A stretch of 64,000 bases of DNA from Halogeometricum limi (GCF_900115785.1 NZ_FOYS01000001.1:486769-550768); one strand, 5' to 3'. Positions 42,080 through 50,445 are shown, numbered from the stretch's first letter. Made by a program: numbers and translations. Notes: generated by a model not told the origin, from the letters alone.

Positions 42080-42511
42080 GTGGAAACCGAACTTCGAGAC
42101 GCTCTCGCTGCCCGTCTCGCACACTACGAGACGCTCACAGAGGTCGGCGTCGGTCGCCAACCGACGGTCGCCGCCGCACTCGCCGCCGCCGGCAAACGCG
42201 TCGTCGTCACGGACGTCCACGAGTTCGAGGTGCCGCCCGAACTCCGATTCGTGAGAGACGACGTCGTCACCGCGAGCGAACGCCCCGACCCCGGCCCGGC
42301 CTACCGGTCCGCCGCCGTCTACGCGCTGAACCTCCCGCCCGAACTTCACCGGCCGACCCGCGACGTGGCCGCCGCCGTCGGCGCGGACTTCCTCTTCACC
42401 ACGCTCGGGTACGAGACGCCGGACGTGCCGTGCGAGACGGAGACGCTCGCGGGCGGGCGAGAGACGCTGTACGTCGTCTCCCGCGACCGGCGGCCGAAAG
42501 GACAACGCTAA
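42080..42511 (+). CDS. UPF0146 family protein
   Basis: The 143-residue protein starts at a GTG ([48 protein letters not shown]). It has a Rossmann-like beginning ([14 protein letters not shown], then VVVTDV) typical of this archaeal family, with a possible methyltransferase-like fold. No activity is established. It shares a 39-base divergent promoter region with amzA and is followed 25 bases later by the HAD phosphatase. Confidence 0.85.
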   Translation: METELRDALAARLAHYETLTEVGVGRQPTVAAALAAAGKRVVVTDVHEFEVPPELRFVRDDVVTASERPDPGPAYRSAAVYALNLPPELHRPTRDVAAAVGADFLFTTLGYETPDVPCETETLAGGRETLYVVSRDRRPKGQR

Positions 42512-42536
42512 GGGTTCCGTGCCGTCGTCTCTCGGT

Positions 42537-43412
42537 ATGCACGCAGACGCAGTCGTCCTCGACATCGACGGAGTCCTCGTCGACGTCGCCGACTCGTACC
42601 GACGGGCCATCGTAGAGTCCATCTCGCGCCTGTACGACCGCACCATCGACAAGTCCGACATCCAACGGTTCAAAGACGCCAGCGGGTTCAACAACGACTG
42701 GGAACTGACGTACGCCGCCGCGCTCTACCTCCTCGCGGACGACCGTCGACCCGTCTCGCTCGCCGCGTTCACCGACCGCATCCACGAGCGAGGCGGTGGC
42801 CTCTCGGCCGCCGAAGCGGTCGCCGAAGCCCACCTCTCGGCCGACGACTACGCCGCCGTCCGCGACGAGTGGGACCCCGAGGGTCTCAGAGAGGCGTTCC
42901 AAGCGCTCTACCTCGGGACCGACCTGTACCGCGACCTCGAAGGCGGCGACCCGCCGTTCGAGGCCCCGGGCTACATCCACGACGAACCCGTCGTCGTCGA
43001 CGGCGAGACGCTGGACTACCTCACCTCGAACCACCGCGTCGGCGTCCTCACGGGCCGTCCAGAGGCGGAAGCTGAAATCGCGCTCTCCCGCGCCCTCCTC
43101 TCCGTCCCGCCGGAGCACCGGTTCACAATGGACGACTGGGAGGCGGGAAAGCCGGACCCGCACGCGCTCACGACGCTCGCCGAACGGTTCGACGCGGACT
43201 CGGTCGTGTTCGTCGGCGACACCCTCGACGACGTGCAGACGGCCGTCAACGCCGCCGCCGCGGACGAGTCGCGGACCTACCACGGCGTCGGCGTCCTCAC
43301 GGGCGGCCTGACCGGCGAGGACGGGCGAGAGAAGTTCGCGTCGGTCGGTGCAACCGCCGTCCTCGACTCCGTGAACGACCTCCCGGCGTTCCTCGGCGAC
43401 GCAGAGGAGTAA
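42537..43412 (+). CDS. HAD-superfamily hydrolase (TIGR01548 type)
   Basis: The 291-residue HAD phosphatase has motif [12 protein letters not shown] (nucleophile D9 and D11), motif [12 protein letters not shown], the Lys of EAGKPDP and motif [20 protein letters not shown]. The large helical cap (about 20-130) fits subfamily IA. TIGR01548 members are found mainly in haloarchaea; the substrate is unknown. The internal ATG at 42537 is preferred because residues before it (MPSSLG) are unlike the family. It sits between UPF0146 and a pair of small membrane proteins. Confidence 0.87.
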   Translation: MHADAVVLDIDGVLVDVADSYRRAIVESISRLYDRTIDKSDIQRFKDASGFNNDWELTYAAALYLLADDRRPVSLAAFTDRIHERGGGLSAAEAVAEAHLSADDYAAVRDEWDPEGLREAFQALYLGTDLYRDLEGGDPPFEAPGYIHDEPVVVDGETLDYLTSNHRVGVLTGRPEAEAEIALSRALLSVPPEHRFTMDDWEAGKPDPHALTTLAERFDADSVVFVGDTLDDVQTAVNAAAADESRTYHGVGVLTGGLTGEDGREKFASVGATAVLDSVNDLPAFLGDAEE

Positions 43413-43443
43413 GCTTAGGCCGACGGCGAACCGAGCGAACGAT

Positions 43444-43827
43444 ATGGATGCGCTTCGTCTCGAACGACTCGTCTGGTCGGTGGTGTTCGGCGCGTTCGTC
43501 GCGATTCCGGTCGGACTCCTCGTCGCACCGGACCCGACGGGACTCCTCCCGGTTCTGCTCGCGGGCGCGACGCTCGCCGTCTCGATTCCCGTCGCCTTTC
43601 GCCTGTTCGAGTACTCCGAGTCTCGACTGGCAGAAGCGGGCGACATGACCGCTCGGTTCGTGACGCTGTTCTCTGTCGCCTTCGCGCTTCGATTCGCGCT
43701 CTCGGCCGTCGGCGTCGGTGGCTTCGTCGGGAACCTCGTCGCCTTCGGGGGCGGGTGGCTCTCGGCGTCGTACGCCTCCGAACGGCTGAACCCCCGTCGC
43801 TGGGGGGGCGGAGGTGTCTCCTCGTGA
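43444..43827 (+). CDS. Small membrane protein, first of a coupled pair, 127 aa
   Basis: The 127 residues hold four likely helices (about 10-27, WSVVFGAFVAIPVGLLVA; 33-50, LLPVLLAGATLAVSIPVA; 69-88, FVTLFSVAFALRFALSAV; 90-108, GGFVGNLVAFGGGWLSASY). The C-terminal tail is RRWGGGGVSS. No family is recognised. The gene follows the HAD gene by 31 bases. Its TGA overlaps the GTG of the next gene, and the ribosome site of that gene lies within this tail, whose Gly repeats reflect the GGAGGT sequence. Confidence 0.72.
   Translation: MDALRLERLVWSVVFGAFVAIPVGLLVAPDPTGLLPVLLAGATLAVSIPVAFRLFEYSESRLAEAGDMTARFVTLFSVAFALRFALSAVGVGGFVGNLVAFGGGWLSASYASERLNPRRWGGGGVSS
43810..43815 (+). promoter_or_regulatory. 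Internal Shine-Dalgarno GGAGGT for the overlapping GTG start
   Basis: GGAGGT ends 8 bases before the GTG at 43824 and lies inside the end of the upstream gene, a clear coupling arrangement. Confidence 0.6.
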
Positions 43828-44015
43828 ACGACACGCTGTCGCACCTCTCGCGGTTTCTCACCGTGATGATTCTCGTCGACTTCCTCGGACTCGGCGTGTT
43901 CGCACTGCTCCCGCCGTCGGTGGGGATACGGCAGTACGTCCTCCTCGGAACGCTCGTCGTCGCACCGCTCGTCGCCTTTCTCGTCACCTACGGTCCCGAG
44001 TTCGACGCCGCCTGA
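43824..44015 (+). CDS. Small membrane protein, second of a coupled pair, 63 aa
   Basis: The protein begins with GTG (43824-43826) that overlaps the TGA of the previous gene, with a Shine-Dalgarno site in place. Its 63 residues form two membrane helices (about 10-29, FLTVMILVDFLGLGVFALL, and 36-56, QYVLLGTLVVAPLVAFLVTYG) and a short acidic end, FDAA. No family is recognised. The tight coupling suggests that it works in a complex with the 127-residue partner. Confidence 0.7.
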   Translation: MNDTLSHLSRFLTVMILVDFLGLGVFALLPPSVGIRQYVLLGTLVVAPLVAFLVTYGPEFDAA

Positions 44016-44097
44016 GACGGGCTGTCGCCCTCGCGAGGCCCCGGCAGATGCTCCCGGTCACACAACGCTTTACCCCTCACCGTCCCGAGGCGATAGC

Positions 44098-44766
44098 ATG
44101 CGAATCGCACTCCTCGGTGGGACCGGCGACATCGGCGAGGGACTCGCCCTCCGGTGGGCCTACCATACGAACCACGACGTGATTCTCGGCTCTCGCGACC
44201 CGGAGAAGGCTCGCGCGAAGGCCGACGAGTACGAGACGGAACTGTCCAGTCGCGGCCGCGACGTGAAGGTGAACGGCTTCACCAACGAGATGGCCGCCGA
44301 CCGGGCCCGCATCGTCGTCCTCGCGGTGCCGCCGTACCACGTCGCCGACACCGTCGAGTCGGTCGAAGACAGTCTCTCGGAGGGCGACGTGCTGGTCACG
44401 CCCGCGGCGGGCGTCAAACGCGACGACGACGGCTTCCACTACCACCCGCCGAGCGCGGGGAGCGTCACGAAGTTAGTCGCCGACGCCGCCCCCGACGGCG
44501 TTCCGGTCGTCGGCGCGTTCCACAACCTCGCGGCGGGGCGACTCGCGGACTTGGACGCCGAGTTGGGAATCGACACGCTCGTCGTCGCCGACGACGACGA
44601 CGCCAAAGACACCGTGGTGCATCTCGCGGAGGGTATCGACGGTCTGCGGGCCCTCGACGCGGGCGGCATCGCCAACGCCGCCGAGGTGGAGTCGGTGACG
44701 CCGCTTCTCATCAACGTCGCCCGGCACAACGAGAAGATGCACGACTTGGGCGTGCAGTTCCGGTGA
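44098..44766 (+). CDS. npdG: F420H2:NADP oxidoreductase (NpdG)
   Basis: The 222-residue protein has the N-terminal NADP Rossmann motif MRIALLGGTGDIGEGLALRWA, SRDPEKARAKADEY after strand 2, and VVLAVPPYHVADTVES. The closing part SVTPLLINVARHNEKMHDLGVQF is conserved in the family, and the length is right. It transfers hydride between coenzyme F420 and NADP, feeding NADPH to biosynthesis. AACGCTTTACC about 28 bases upstream is a TATA candidate. It follows the membrane pair on the same strand but has its own promoter region. Confidence 0.92.
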   Translation: MRIALLGGTGDIGEGLALRWAYHTNHDVILGSRDPEKARAKADEYETELSSRGRDVKVNGFTNEMAADRARIVVLAVPPYHVADTVESVEDSLSEGDVLVTPAAGVKRDDDGFHYHPPSAGSVTKLVADAAPDGVPVVGAFHNLAAGRLADLDAELGIDTLVVADDDDAKDTVVHLAEGIDGLRALDAGGIANAAEVESVTPLLINVARHNEKMHDLGVQFR

Positions 44767-44904
44767 CGTTCTCTCGGTGAATCAGACGATTCGCTGCTCA
44801 TTTCTCGGGGAACCTCGTTCGAGAGTGCGAACTTATCGTGTCTCGGCGTCTCCATTCGAGTAGTGGTCTCCCCGTAACCCGTCGCTCGGGCGCGGCGCGA
44901 GGCC

Positions 44905-44912
44905 GGAGGTGA
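44905..44912 (+). promoter_or_regulatory. Strong Shine-Dalgarno GGAGGTGA for the SnoaL-like gene
   Basis: GGAGGTGA, fully complementary to the 16S rRNA tail, ends 6 bases before the ATG at 44919. Such a site implies a leadered mRNA, unlike most neighbours. GAACTTATCG further upstream is a TATA candidate. Confidence 0.65.
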
Positions 44913-44918
44913 CAAAAG

Positions 44919-45362
44919 ATGGCCGGGACACAGAACACGCGCAACAAAGAACTCGTCCGGCACCTCCTGACGGAGGTGTGGCAGCGAAAGAACGTCGACG
45001 CCGTCGACGAACTGTTCTCCGAGGACGTCCTCGTCGGCGGGACGCGGACCAGCACGGGCGACCGAACGATACGGCGAGACGACCTGAAGGAGATATTCCG
45101 CGAGTGGCTGGAGGCGTTTCCCGATGCGAGCGTCGAGTCGCACGCGCTCCTCGCCGAACACGACGCCGTCGTGAGTTTCGCCACGCTCCACGGGACGCAC
45201 GAGGGGGCGTTCCGCGGCGTCTCCCCCACGCACGAACCGGTCGAGATGCGGGCGTTCGCCCTCTACCGCATCCGCGACGGCCGCGTCGTGGAGTACACTG
45301 CCATCGGCGAACTGCTGAAACTCATGGAACAACTCGAGTCCGAGCGACCGCTAGACGCCTGA
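44919..45362 (+). CDS. SnoaL-like ester cyclase family protein
   Basis: This 147-residue NTF2-like fold protein has the SnoaL pattern (NKELVRHLLTEVWQRKNVDAVDELFSEDVLV, LKEIFREWLEAFPDASVESHALLAEHDAVV, FALYRIRDGRVVEYTAIGELLKLMEQL). In Streptomyces such proteins close polyketide rings, but the many stand-alone archaeal relatives have unknown small-molecule roles and no polyketide genes lie here. It is preceded by an unusually strong ribosome-binding site, suggesting high or regulated translation. Confidence 0.83.
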   Translation: MAGTQNTRNKELVRHLLTEVWQRKNVDAVDELFSEDVLVGGTRTSTGDRTIRRDDLKEIFREWLEAFPDASVESHALLAEHDAVVSFATLHGTHEGAFRGVSPTHEPVEMRAFALYRIRDGRVVEYTAIGELLKLMEQLESERPLDA

Positions 45363-45407
45363 ACAGCGTTCTCGACCGCGAAAACAGTCGGTCTCTCGTC
45401 CGCTCGG

Positions 45408-46040
45408 TCAGTCGTCTTCCTCTTCCTCGTCGTCCTCGTCGTCACCGTCGGGTGACTCGGTCTGCACGTCGAGGACGTCGCCGTTCGTCGCGTCGACGTA
45501 CACCTCCGTCTCGTCGCCGTCAGCGCTCACTACTTCGACTTCCCAGACGGGCGTACCATCCACGCGGGCGGGGAACAGTTCGCCTTCGACGGCGACGCCG
45601 CCGTCGACTTCGCCCTCGGCGATGACGACGGCATCACGCAGCGGAACCTCGACCAGACTCGCGTTGGCCTCGTCTTCGTCGTCCGCCTCGTCCGCGTCGG
45701 CGGGTTCGGTCTCGACGTTCAGCACGTCGCCGCTCGTCCCGTCGACGTACACCTCCGTCTCGTTTCCGTTCTCGTCGACGAACTCCACCTCCCACACCGG
45801 TAACCCGCTCAGGATGGAGGTGAACGCCTCCAGTTCGACCGCCGTGCCGTCGGACTCGCCTTCGGCTATCTCGACCGCTTCCGCGGCCGAAACCTCGACG
45901 TCCCCGAGATTCACCGGGCCGTCGTCGACCTGCGCGAACGTCGACGCCGGTCCGAGTGCGCCGCCGACGCCGACCGCCCCGATTACTGCCACGAGGGCCA
46001 CGATTCCCACCACTACCGCACGTGTCGTTGGTACGTTCAT
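45408..46040 (-). CDS. Exported PepSY-domain protein (two repeats)
   Basis: The 210-residue protein starts with an N-terminal signal or anchor (TRAVVVGIVALVAVIGAVGVGGAL). Two PepSY-like repeats follow (about 45-110 and 128-195), each with (A/D)A(V)x(I)AEGExDG, (P)VWEVE(F/V)V and ETEVYVD(G/A)T(S/N)GDVL. Both ends of the repeats are rich in Asp and Glu. PepSY domains often act as peptidase inhibitors or propeptides at the cell surface. The ATG at 46038-46040 is used; a GTG codon directly before it is possible. GGTTATGCC upstream is a TATA candidate. Confidence 0.85.
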   Translation of the reverse strand: MNVPTTRAVVVGIVALVAVIGAVGVGGALGPASTFAQVDDGPVNLGDVEVSAAEAVEIAEGESDGTAVELEAFTSILSGLPVWEVEFVDENGNETEVYVDGTSGDVLNVETEPADADEADDEDEANASLVEVPLRDAVVIAEGEVDGGVAVEGELFPARVDGTPVWEVEVVSADGDETEVYVDATNGDVLDVQTESPDGDDEDDEEEEDD

Positions 46041-46131
46041 CACGGTACCTCACACGGAAGACGTTGGAAAGAGGCATAACCGCCGCTCACGGCGCACCTG
46101 ACGCTCAGAAACACGATACTGTCCCCCCTCG

Positions 46132-46440
46132 TCAGAACCGTTCGCGCAACTCCGCGCGCAAGTCGTCCAGCGAGGCGTCCTTCATCGACAGGAGGACGAG
46201 GAGGTGGTACACCAAGTCGGCGCTCTCGGCCAAGAGTTCCTCTCTGTCGTCGTCTTTCGCCGCGAGGATGGCCTCCGTCGTCTCCTCGCCGAGTTTCTCC
46301 AAGACGTAGTTCTCGCCTTTCTCGTGGGTGAAGAGCGTCGTCGTGTACGACCCCTCGGGCAACTCCCGCTTTCGGGACTCGATGGTGGAGAAGAGTTCGT
46401 CGAGCACCTCGTCGGGGTTCGACGCGGATTCGTCGCTCAT
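46132..46440 (-). CDS. hisE: Phosphoribosyl-ATP pyrophosphatase HisE
   Basis: The 102-residue MazG-like all-helical protein performs the second step of histidine synthesis, hydrolysing PR-ATP to PR-AMP. The signature is clear: LDELFSTIESRKRELPEGSYTTTLFTHEKGENYVLEKLGEETTEAILAAKDDD with the metal-binding EExxE-type helix, then ADLVYHLLVLL. The ATG at 46438-46440 is used. It lies downstream of an MFS gene and pdxT. Other his genes are scattered, with hisH about 8.4 kb away on the other strand. Confidence 0.95.
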   Translation of the reverse strand: MSDESASNPDEVLDELFSTIESRKRELPEGSYTTTLFTHEKGENYVLEKLGEETTEAILAAKDDDREELLAESADLVYHLLVLLSMKDASLDDLRAELRERF

Positions 46441-46494
46441 ACCGGTGAGTCGAAACGTCGGGAGAAAACGGTTCTGACTCGACCGCACCGACGC

Positions 46495-47748
46495 TCAGGA
46501 GAGTCGCGAACGCGGGACGGGGTCCGTCTCGCCGTACAGCGTCTTAGCGACGAGTACGCCGACGACTGCGACGAGTCCGACGCAGGCCAGATACTCCGCG
46601 CGAAAGCCGACGTACTCGACCAACGGGACGGCGACGAGTGGGCCGAGCGTCGACCCCACGTCGCCGAAGACGTTGTAGACGCCGCCGAGTTTGCCGACGT
46701 CGTCGGCCGGGCTGATGTCGCCGAGGTAGGCGAGAAGCGGCGGGTTCGACGCGCCGACGCCGACGCCGACGAGGGCGACGCCGACCAACACCGCGGGGAG
46801 CGTCGGGACCAGTGCGAGCGTCGCGAACCCGGTTCCGAGAATCGCGAGGCCCGGAAGCGCCAGCGACGCGCGGTTCGCGAGGCGGTCGGAGTACCGCCCC
46901 ACGAAGAGCGTGGTCACGCTGGACGCGACGACGGCGACGGCCATCACGACGCCACTCACGCCCGTCTCCGAGAGGAGTCCGATGGAGAGGTTCGACGCCC
47001 GCGCGTAGAGGACGGCCGTCGAGAGGAGGACGCCCGCGAAGAGGAAGCGGACGACGAAGTTGACGGCGCCGACGGTGAAGATGCGGACGTCGGCGCGCAC
47101 CAACCGCGGCACGTCGCGGAGCGAACTCGCCGTCTCCACGTCGGTGTCGACGTTCGGGAGGACGACGGCGGCGACGACGGCGGCGAACGACGCCGCACAG
47201 CCGGCGACGAAGAAGGCGGTGGAGTAGCCGAACGCGTCCGTGACCAGTCCGCCGACGACGAGGCCGGCGGGAAAACCCAGGCTCTGCCCGCCTCGCATGT
47301 AGCCGACCCACTTGCCGCGGTTGCCGGGCGTCGTGACGTGGGTGATGGTGCTGAACGCGCCGACGAAGACGAACGCCGACCCGACGCCCCACAGGGCCCG
47401 AGAGAGCAGGAAGATGCTCGCGGCGTCGAGGGGGACGAGCGAGGCGTTGAGGCCGAGGACGTAACCGAACGGCGACAGTCCCTGCACGACGAACCCGGCT
47501 ATCATCGGCCGCCGCGTCCCCATCGTGTCGAGTATCTGTCCCGCGGGGGTGTTCATCACGAGTCGCGTAAAGCGGTTCGCCGAGAGGATGAGTCCCACCA
47601 GAAACGGCGAGATACCCAAGAGGGGGCCGAGCGTGGGGAGCGTCGGGAAGGCGACGCCCGCGCCGACGCCGCCGAAGAAGACGCCGGCGATGAGACTCCC
47701 GGCGACGAAGCGGACGCTCGGGTCGTCGCCGCCGAACAGTCGGCTCAT
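46495..47748 (-). CDS. Major facilitator superfamily transporter
   Basis: The 417-residue protein has 12 predicted helices and the MFS loop motif between helices 2 and 3 (SANRFTRLVMNTPAGQILDTMGTRRPM), repeated weakly between 8 and 9 (VGRYSDRLANRASL). Drug or metabolite export is common for such proteins, but the substrate is unknown. It lies between pdxT (upstream) and hisE (downstream, 54 bases). A 7-bp GC hairpin sits between pdxT and this gene, so it may have its own promoter. Confidence 0.88.
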   Translation of the reverse strand: MSRLFGGDDPSVRFVAGSLIAGVFFGGVGAGVAFPTLPTLGPLLGISPFLVGLILSANRFTRLVMNTPAGQILDTMGTRRPMIAGFVVQGLSPFGYVLGLNASLVPLDAASIFLLSRALWGVGSAFVFVGAFSTITHVTTPGNRGKWVGYMRGGQSLGFPAGLVVGGLVTDAFGYSTAFFVAGCAASFAAVVAAVVLPNVDTDVETASSLRDVPRLVRADVRIFTVGAVNFVVRFLFAGVLLSTAVLYARASNLSIGLLSETGVSGVVMAVAVVASSVTTLFVGRYSDRLANRASLALPGLAILGTGFATLALVPTLPAVLVGVALVGVGVGASNPPLLAYLGDISPADDVGKLGGVYNVFGDVGSTLGPLVAVPLVEYVGFRAEYLACVGLVAVVGVLVAKTLYGETDPVPRSRLS

Positions 47749-47880
47749 CCCGCGTTCCTCGGTGCTCCTCGCAGACCGACGCGGTCCTCGTCCGCCGCCG
47801 TGGTGGCCGGATGCTCGACGCTCACTGCCTTCTCGGTGGCGGGCGACGACTCTTGGTGCTTTGGAATCCGGGTATCCGTC

Positions 47881-47906
47881 CGGGGGCGGGACCGGTCGGG
47901 CCCCCG
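47881..47906 (-). terminator. GC hairpin downstream of pdxT
   Basis: CGGGGGC (47881-47887) and GCCCCCG (47900-47906) form a 7-bp stem around a 12-base loop that itself contains the palindrome GACCGGTC. It begins 18 bases after the pdxT stop in the direction of transcription. No U-tract follows, so pausing or processing is as likely as true termination. Confidence 0.4.
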
Positions 47907-47923
47907 ACCCCGGTGTTCGCCAC

Positions 47924-48526
47924 TCAGTCTGCCGCGTCCGCTTCGACGTGGTCGAAGAACGCCAGGTCGTGCAGACGGCTGTCGGTGGTCAGTTCGGGAT
48001 GAAAGGAGGTGCCGACGACGGGGCCCTGCCGGACGGCGACGGGTTCGTCGTCCCAGCGTGCGAGCACTTCGACGCCGTCGCCCACCTCGTCGATGAGTGG
48101 CGCACGGATGAACACGGCGGGGAACGGGTCGTCCATGCCTTCGACGGTCAACGGGGCCTCGAAACTGTCGACCTGCCTGCCGAACGCGTTGCGGTCGACG
48201 GTCACGTCGACGAGGTCGAGCGTCTCCACGCGGTCGTCCTTGGCGTCTCTGGAGGCGACGATGAGGCCCGCACAGGTCGCGAGGACGGGTTTTCCGGCGG
48301 CGACGTGGTCGCGAATCTCCTCGTCGATACCCTCGCGGCGGAGCAGGCGCGATATCGCCGTCGACTCCCCGCCGGGGACGAGGAGGACGTCGCACTCGGC
48401 GACGTGACCCGACTGGCGAATCTCGACTATCTCGACGTCTTCGTCGTGGGCGGCGGCGGCGCGGCGGATGGCCGCGGCGTGTTCCGACACGTCGCCTTGG
48501 ACGGCGACGACTCCTGCGCGTATCAT
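47924..48526 (-). CDS. pdxT: Pyridoxal 5'-phosphate synthase glutaminase subunit PdxT
   Basis: The 200-residue class I glutaminase feeds ammonia to PdxS for one-step PLP synthesis. It has the start AGVVAVQGDVSEH, the PGGESTAISRLL oxyanion loop, the nucleophile C85 in LATCAGLIVA and the closing His-x-Glu in VVGTSFHPELTTD. The family AFGRQVDSFEAPL segment is intact. pdxS is not in the window. The gene downstream is an MFS transporter. Confidence 0.95.
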   Translation of the reverse strand: MIRAGVVAVQGDVSEHAAAIRRAAAAHDEDVEIVEIRQSGHVAECDVLLVPGGESTAISRLLRREGIDEEIRDHVAAGKPVLATCAGLIVASRDAKDDRVETLDLVDVTVDRNAFGRQVDSFEAPLTVEGMDDPFPAVFIRAPLIDEVGDGVEVLARWDDEPVAVRQGPVVGTSFHPELTTDSRLHDLAFFDHVEADAAD

Positions 48527-48607
48527 ACGTACACGTCGGTCTCCGGGAGTGAAAAATCGAGCGTTCGGGGTGCGATTCGTCGCGTGGGGTCCGCGTCCTA
48601 CGCCGCC

Positions 48608-48772
48608 TCAGAAGGCGACGGAGTTCAGGACGAGGATGCCGACGCCGAAGAGGAGGCCGAACGCTACGATGCTCTTCGGGTCCAGACGGATGGCGTTGCG
48701 GTCCTCGGCGTCGAAGTATCGAACGAGACCCGCACTAGACATCAGCCCACCGCTGTTCTGTCCGCTGCTCAT
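48608..48772 (-). CDS. secG: Preprotein translocase subunit Sec61-beta
   Basis: This tiny gene (54 aa) has a Ser/Gly-rich polar N-terminus ([20 protein letters not shown]), the conserved [16 protein letters not shown] linker and a single C-terminal membrane helix, [19 protein letters not shown]. This is the archaeal Sec61-beta layout, the small third subunit of the SecYE-beta protein channel. Translation runs from the ATG at 48770-48772 to the TGA at 48608-48610. It is a short stand-alone gene between pdxT and the thioredoxin. Confidence 0.92.
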   Translation of the reverse strand: MSSGQNSGGLMSSAGLVRYFDAEDRNAIRLDPKSIVAFGLLFGVGILVLNSVAF

Positions 48773-48877
48773 GTCACTCAGTGGGACTCGCCGTCGCCTA
48801 AACGTTTCGACTCTCAGCGGAATCCGCGGGGTGAGAAACCCTTATGCGCGGGGGCAGGCTAACGTCGAATCGATACG

Positions 48878-49144
48878 ATGACCGTTCGACTCAAAGATTT
48901 CTACGCCGACTGGTGCGGCCCGTGTAAGACGCAGGACCCCATCCTGGACGAACTCGAGGCCGACTACGGTGACGTCGAGTTCGAGAAGGTAGACGTCGAC
49001 GAAGAGCAGGACGTGGCCAACGAGTACCAGGTTCGCTCGCTCCCGACGCTCATCGTCGAGAACGACGACGGAATCGTCGACCGATTCGTCGGCGTCACGC
49101 AGCGAGAGGACATCGAGGACGCCCTCCAGAAGGCGGGCGCCTGA
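48878..49144 (+). CDS. Thioredoxin-family protein
   Basis: The 88-residue thioredoxin fold has the redox centre D-W-C13-G-P-C16-K and the cis-proline loop SLPTLIVEN. It is shorter than classical thioredoxin (about 105 aa) because it begins directly at the first core strand (MTVRLKDFYADWCGPCK). It likely reduces protein disulfides in the cytosol. L40e follows 111 bases later on the same strand. Confidence 0.92.
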   Translation: MTVRLKDFYADWCGPCKTQDPILDELEADYGDVEFEKVDVDEEQDVANEYQVRSLPTLIVENDDGIVDRFVGVTQREDIEDALQKAGA

Positions 49145-49255
49145 ACGACGTCTCCTCGTTCTTTCGCGCGGTTCGACCGACGCCCGTGACTCGACAGCGA
49201 CGGCCTCGCCCGCCGTCTCGCAAGCGTTATACGGTCGGCTCGGGAATCAGCGTGT

Positions 49256-49405
49256 ATGCCTAGCAACGACGCCGCGACGAAGCGAACCCTCGAAAAGCAG
49301 ATCTGTATGCGATGCAACGCGCGCAACCCCCCACGCTCGGAGAGCTGCCGCAAGTGCGGCTACAAGAACCTTCGTCCGAAGTCCAAGGAACGCCGCGCGG
49401 CGTAA
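49256..49405 (+). CDS. rpl40e: 50S ribosomal protein L40e
   Basis: The 49-residue ribosomal protein has the family zinc finger [19 protein letters not shown] (C17, C20, C31, C34) and the basic tail [12 protein letters not shown]. It is a structural part of the large subunit in archaea and eukaryotes. The gene is too short for common length cut-offs but the match is unmistakable. Its own promoter region carries CGTTATACGG about 30 bases upstream. Confidence 0.96.
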   Translation: MPSNDAATKRTLEKQICMRCNARNPPRSESCRKCGYKNLRPKSKERRAA

Positions 49406-49470
49406 GCCGGCGCGTCCGTCGACCGACCTCTCTCTACGCGCTTCTGCGCACCACCGAGCGGTGGCCTCGT

Positions 49471-50103
49471 TCAGTCGTCGGGGTATTTCGGTTCGCGGCG
49501 TTCCGCCCGCGAGAGCGCCCTCTCGACCACCTCGCGGACGGAGTCCGCGCCGCTCTCGGGGTCCGCGCGATAGACGTCGCCGTGCCCCGCGTACAGTTCT
49601 TCGACCGTCTCCGGTATCCGGTCTAACAGGCCCCGGAGACTCGCGACGAGTCGTTCGCGCGACTGCCCCGGCATGTCCGTCCGTCCGAAACTCCCGTCGT
49701 CGAACGCGCCGTCGTTGTACACCACGACGTCGCCGCTGAACACGCGCGTCTCGCTGACCAGCGACACGTGGTCGGCGGCGTGCCCCGGCGTGTACACCAC
49801 CTCGAACGACTCGTCACCGATCTGTATCTCGTCGCCGTCTTCGAGTGCGCCGTCGCGCCGAGGGTGCTCTCCGTAGGCGTACAGGTCGGCGTCGAATCGG
49901 TCGAGGACGGCGTCGAGTTCCCCGACGTGGTCGGAGTGTTGGTGTGTGAGGACGACGGCGTCCACCTCGTCGGTGTGTTCGGCGACGACGTCTTCGACGC
50001 CGGGCATCGTGCCGACGTCGACGAGGACGTTCCGTTCGCCGAGGACGAGGTACGCGTTACAGGTGAACTGCTCCGCGCCGTCTGTGACCGTGACGATTTG
50101 CAT
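49471..50103 (-). CDS. MBL-fold metallohydrolase
   Basis: This 210-residue metallo-beta-lactamase fold protein has the zinc motif H-x-H-x-D-H (VVLTHQHSDHVGEL), a later His in YTPGHAADHVSL, the bridging Asp in VFSGDVVVYN and a final His near AGHGDVYR. It resembles glyoxalase II-like hydrolases of thioesters, but the substrate is not defined. It is read divergently from the DUF5786-like gene. Confidence 0.9.
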   Translation of the reverse strand: MQIVTVTDGAEQFTCNAYLVLGERNVLVDVGTMPGVEDVVAEHTDEVDAVVLTHQHSDHVGELDAVLDRFDADLYAYGEHPRRDGALEDGDEIQIGDESFEVVYTPGHAADHVSLVSETRVFSGDVVVYNDGAFDDGSFGRTDMPGQSRERLVASLRGLLDRIPETVEELYAGHGDVYRADPESGADSVREVVERALSRAERREPKYPDD

Positions 50104-50268
50104 ACAGAGGAGACTCCCTCCGCGAAGAAAAATCCCCCACGAGTCGGCAAGTCCGCGTCGTCGAAGCGACCCCTCCGTCCCCGCAGACTATGTTTCTCTG
50201 GTTCACGACGCGAACGAAAGTCTCTCCTGCGTATCACTTTTCCGTCCGAACCGCCTACGTGGTCGTGT

Positions 50269-50445
50269 ATGGGATTTGGGAGCTACGACGAGTCTGAGCA
50301 AGACAGTCAAGACTACGACCAGGACCTCGACGAGAACGACGGCGTCGCCACCGCGGAGAACGACCACAAAGGCGAGGTCAGCTTCGAGAACGGCGCGTCG
50401 AACGACGAGTTGCTGGACCGTCTGCAAGAGATAAAAGACGACTGA
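50269..50445 (+). CDS. DUF5786-like acidic small protein, 58 aa
   Basis: The 58-residue, very acidic protein (MGFGSYDESEQDSQDYDQDLDENDG) ends in a short helix (SNDELLDRLQEIKDD) after GEVSFENG. It matches a haloarchaeal family I recall as DUF5786; its function is unknown. The N-terminal half is probably disordered. It starts a likely operon with the DUF99 gene (9-base gap) and the uracil-DNA glycosylase. Confidence 0.83.
   Translation: MGFGSYDESEQDSQDYDQDLDENDGVATAENDHKGEVSFENGASNDELLDRLQEIKDD

Noticed and set aside
44919-45362. Part of a polyketide biosynthesis cluster (SnoaL cyclase)
   Set aside because: No ketosynthase, acyl carrier or tailoring genes nearby; the fold is widely reused.
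45408-46040. Calcium-binding or dockerin-like repeat protein
   Set aside because: The Asp-rich stretches do not follow EF-hand spacing; the repeats fit PepSY domains.
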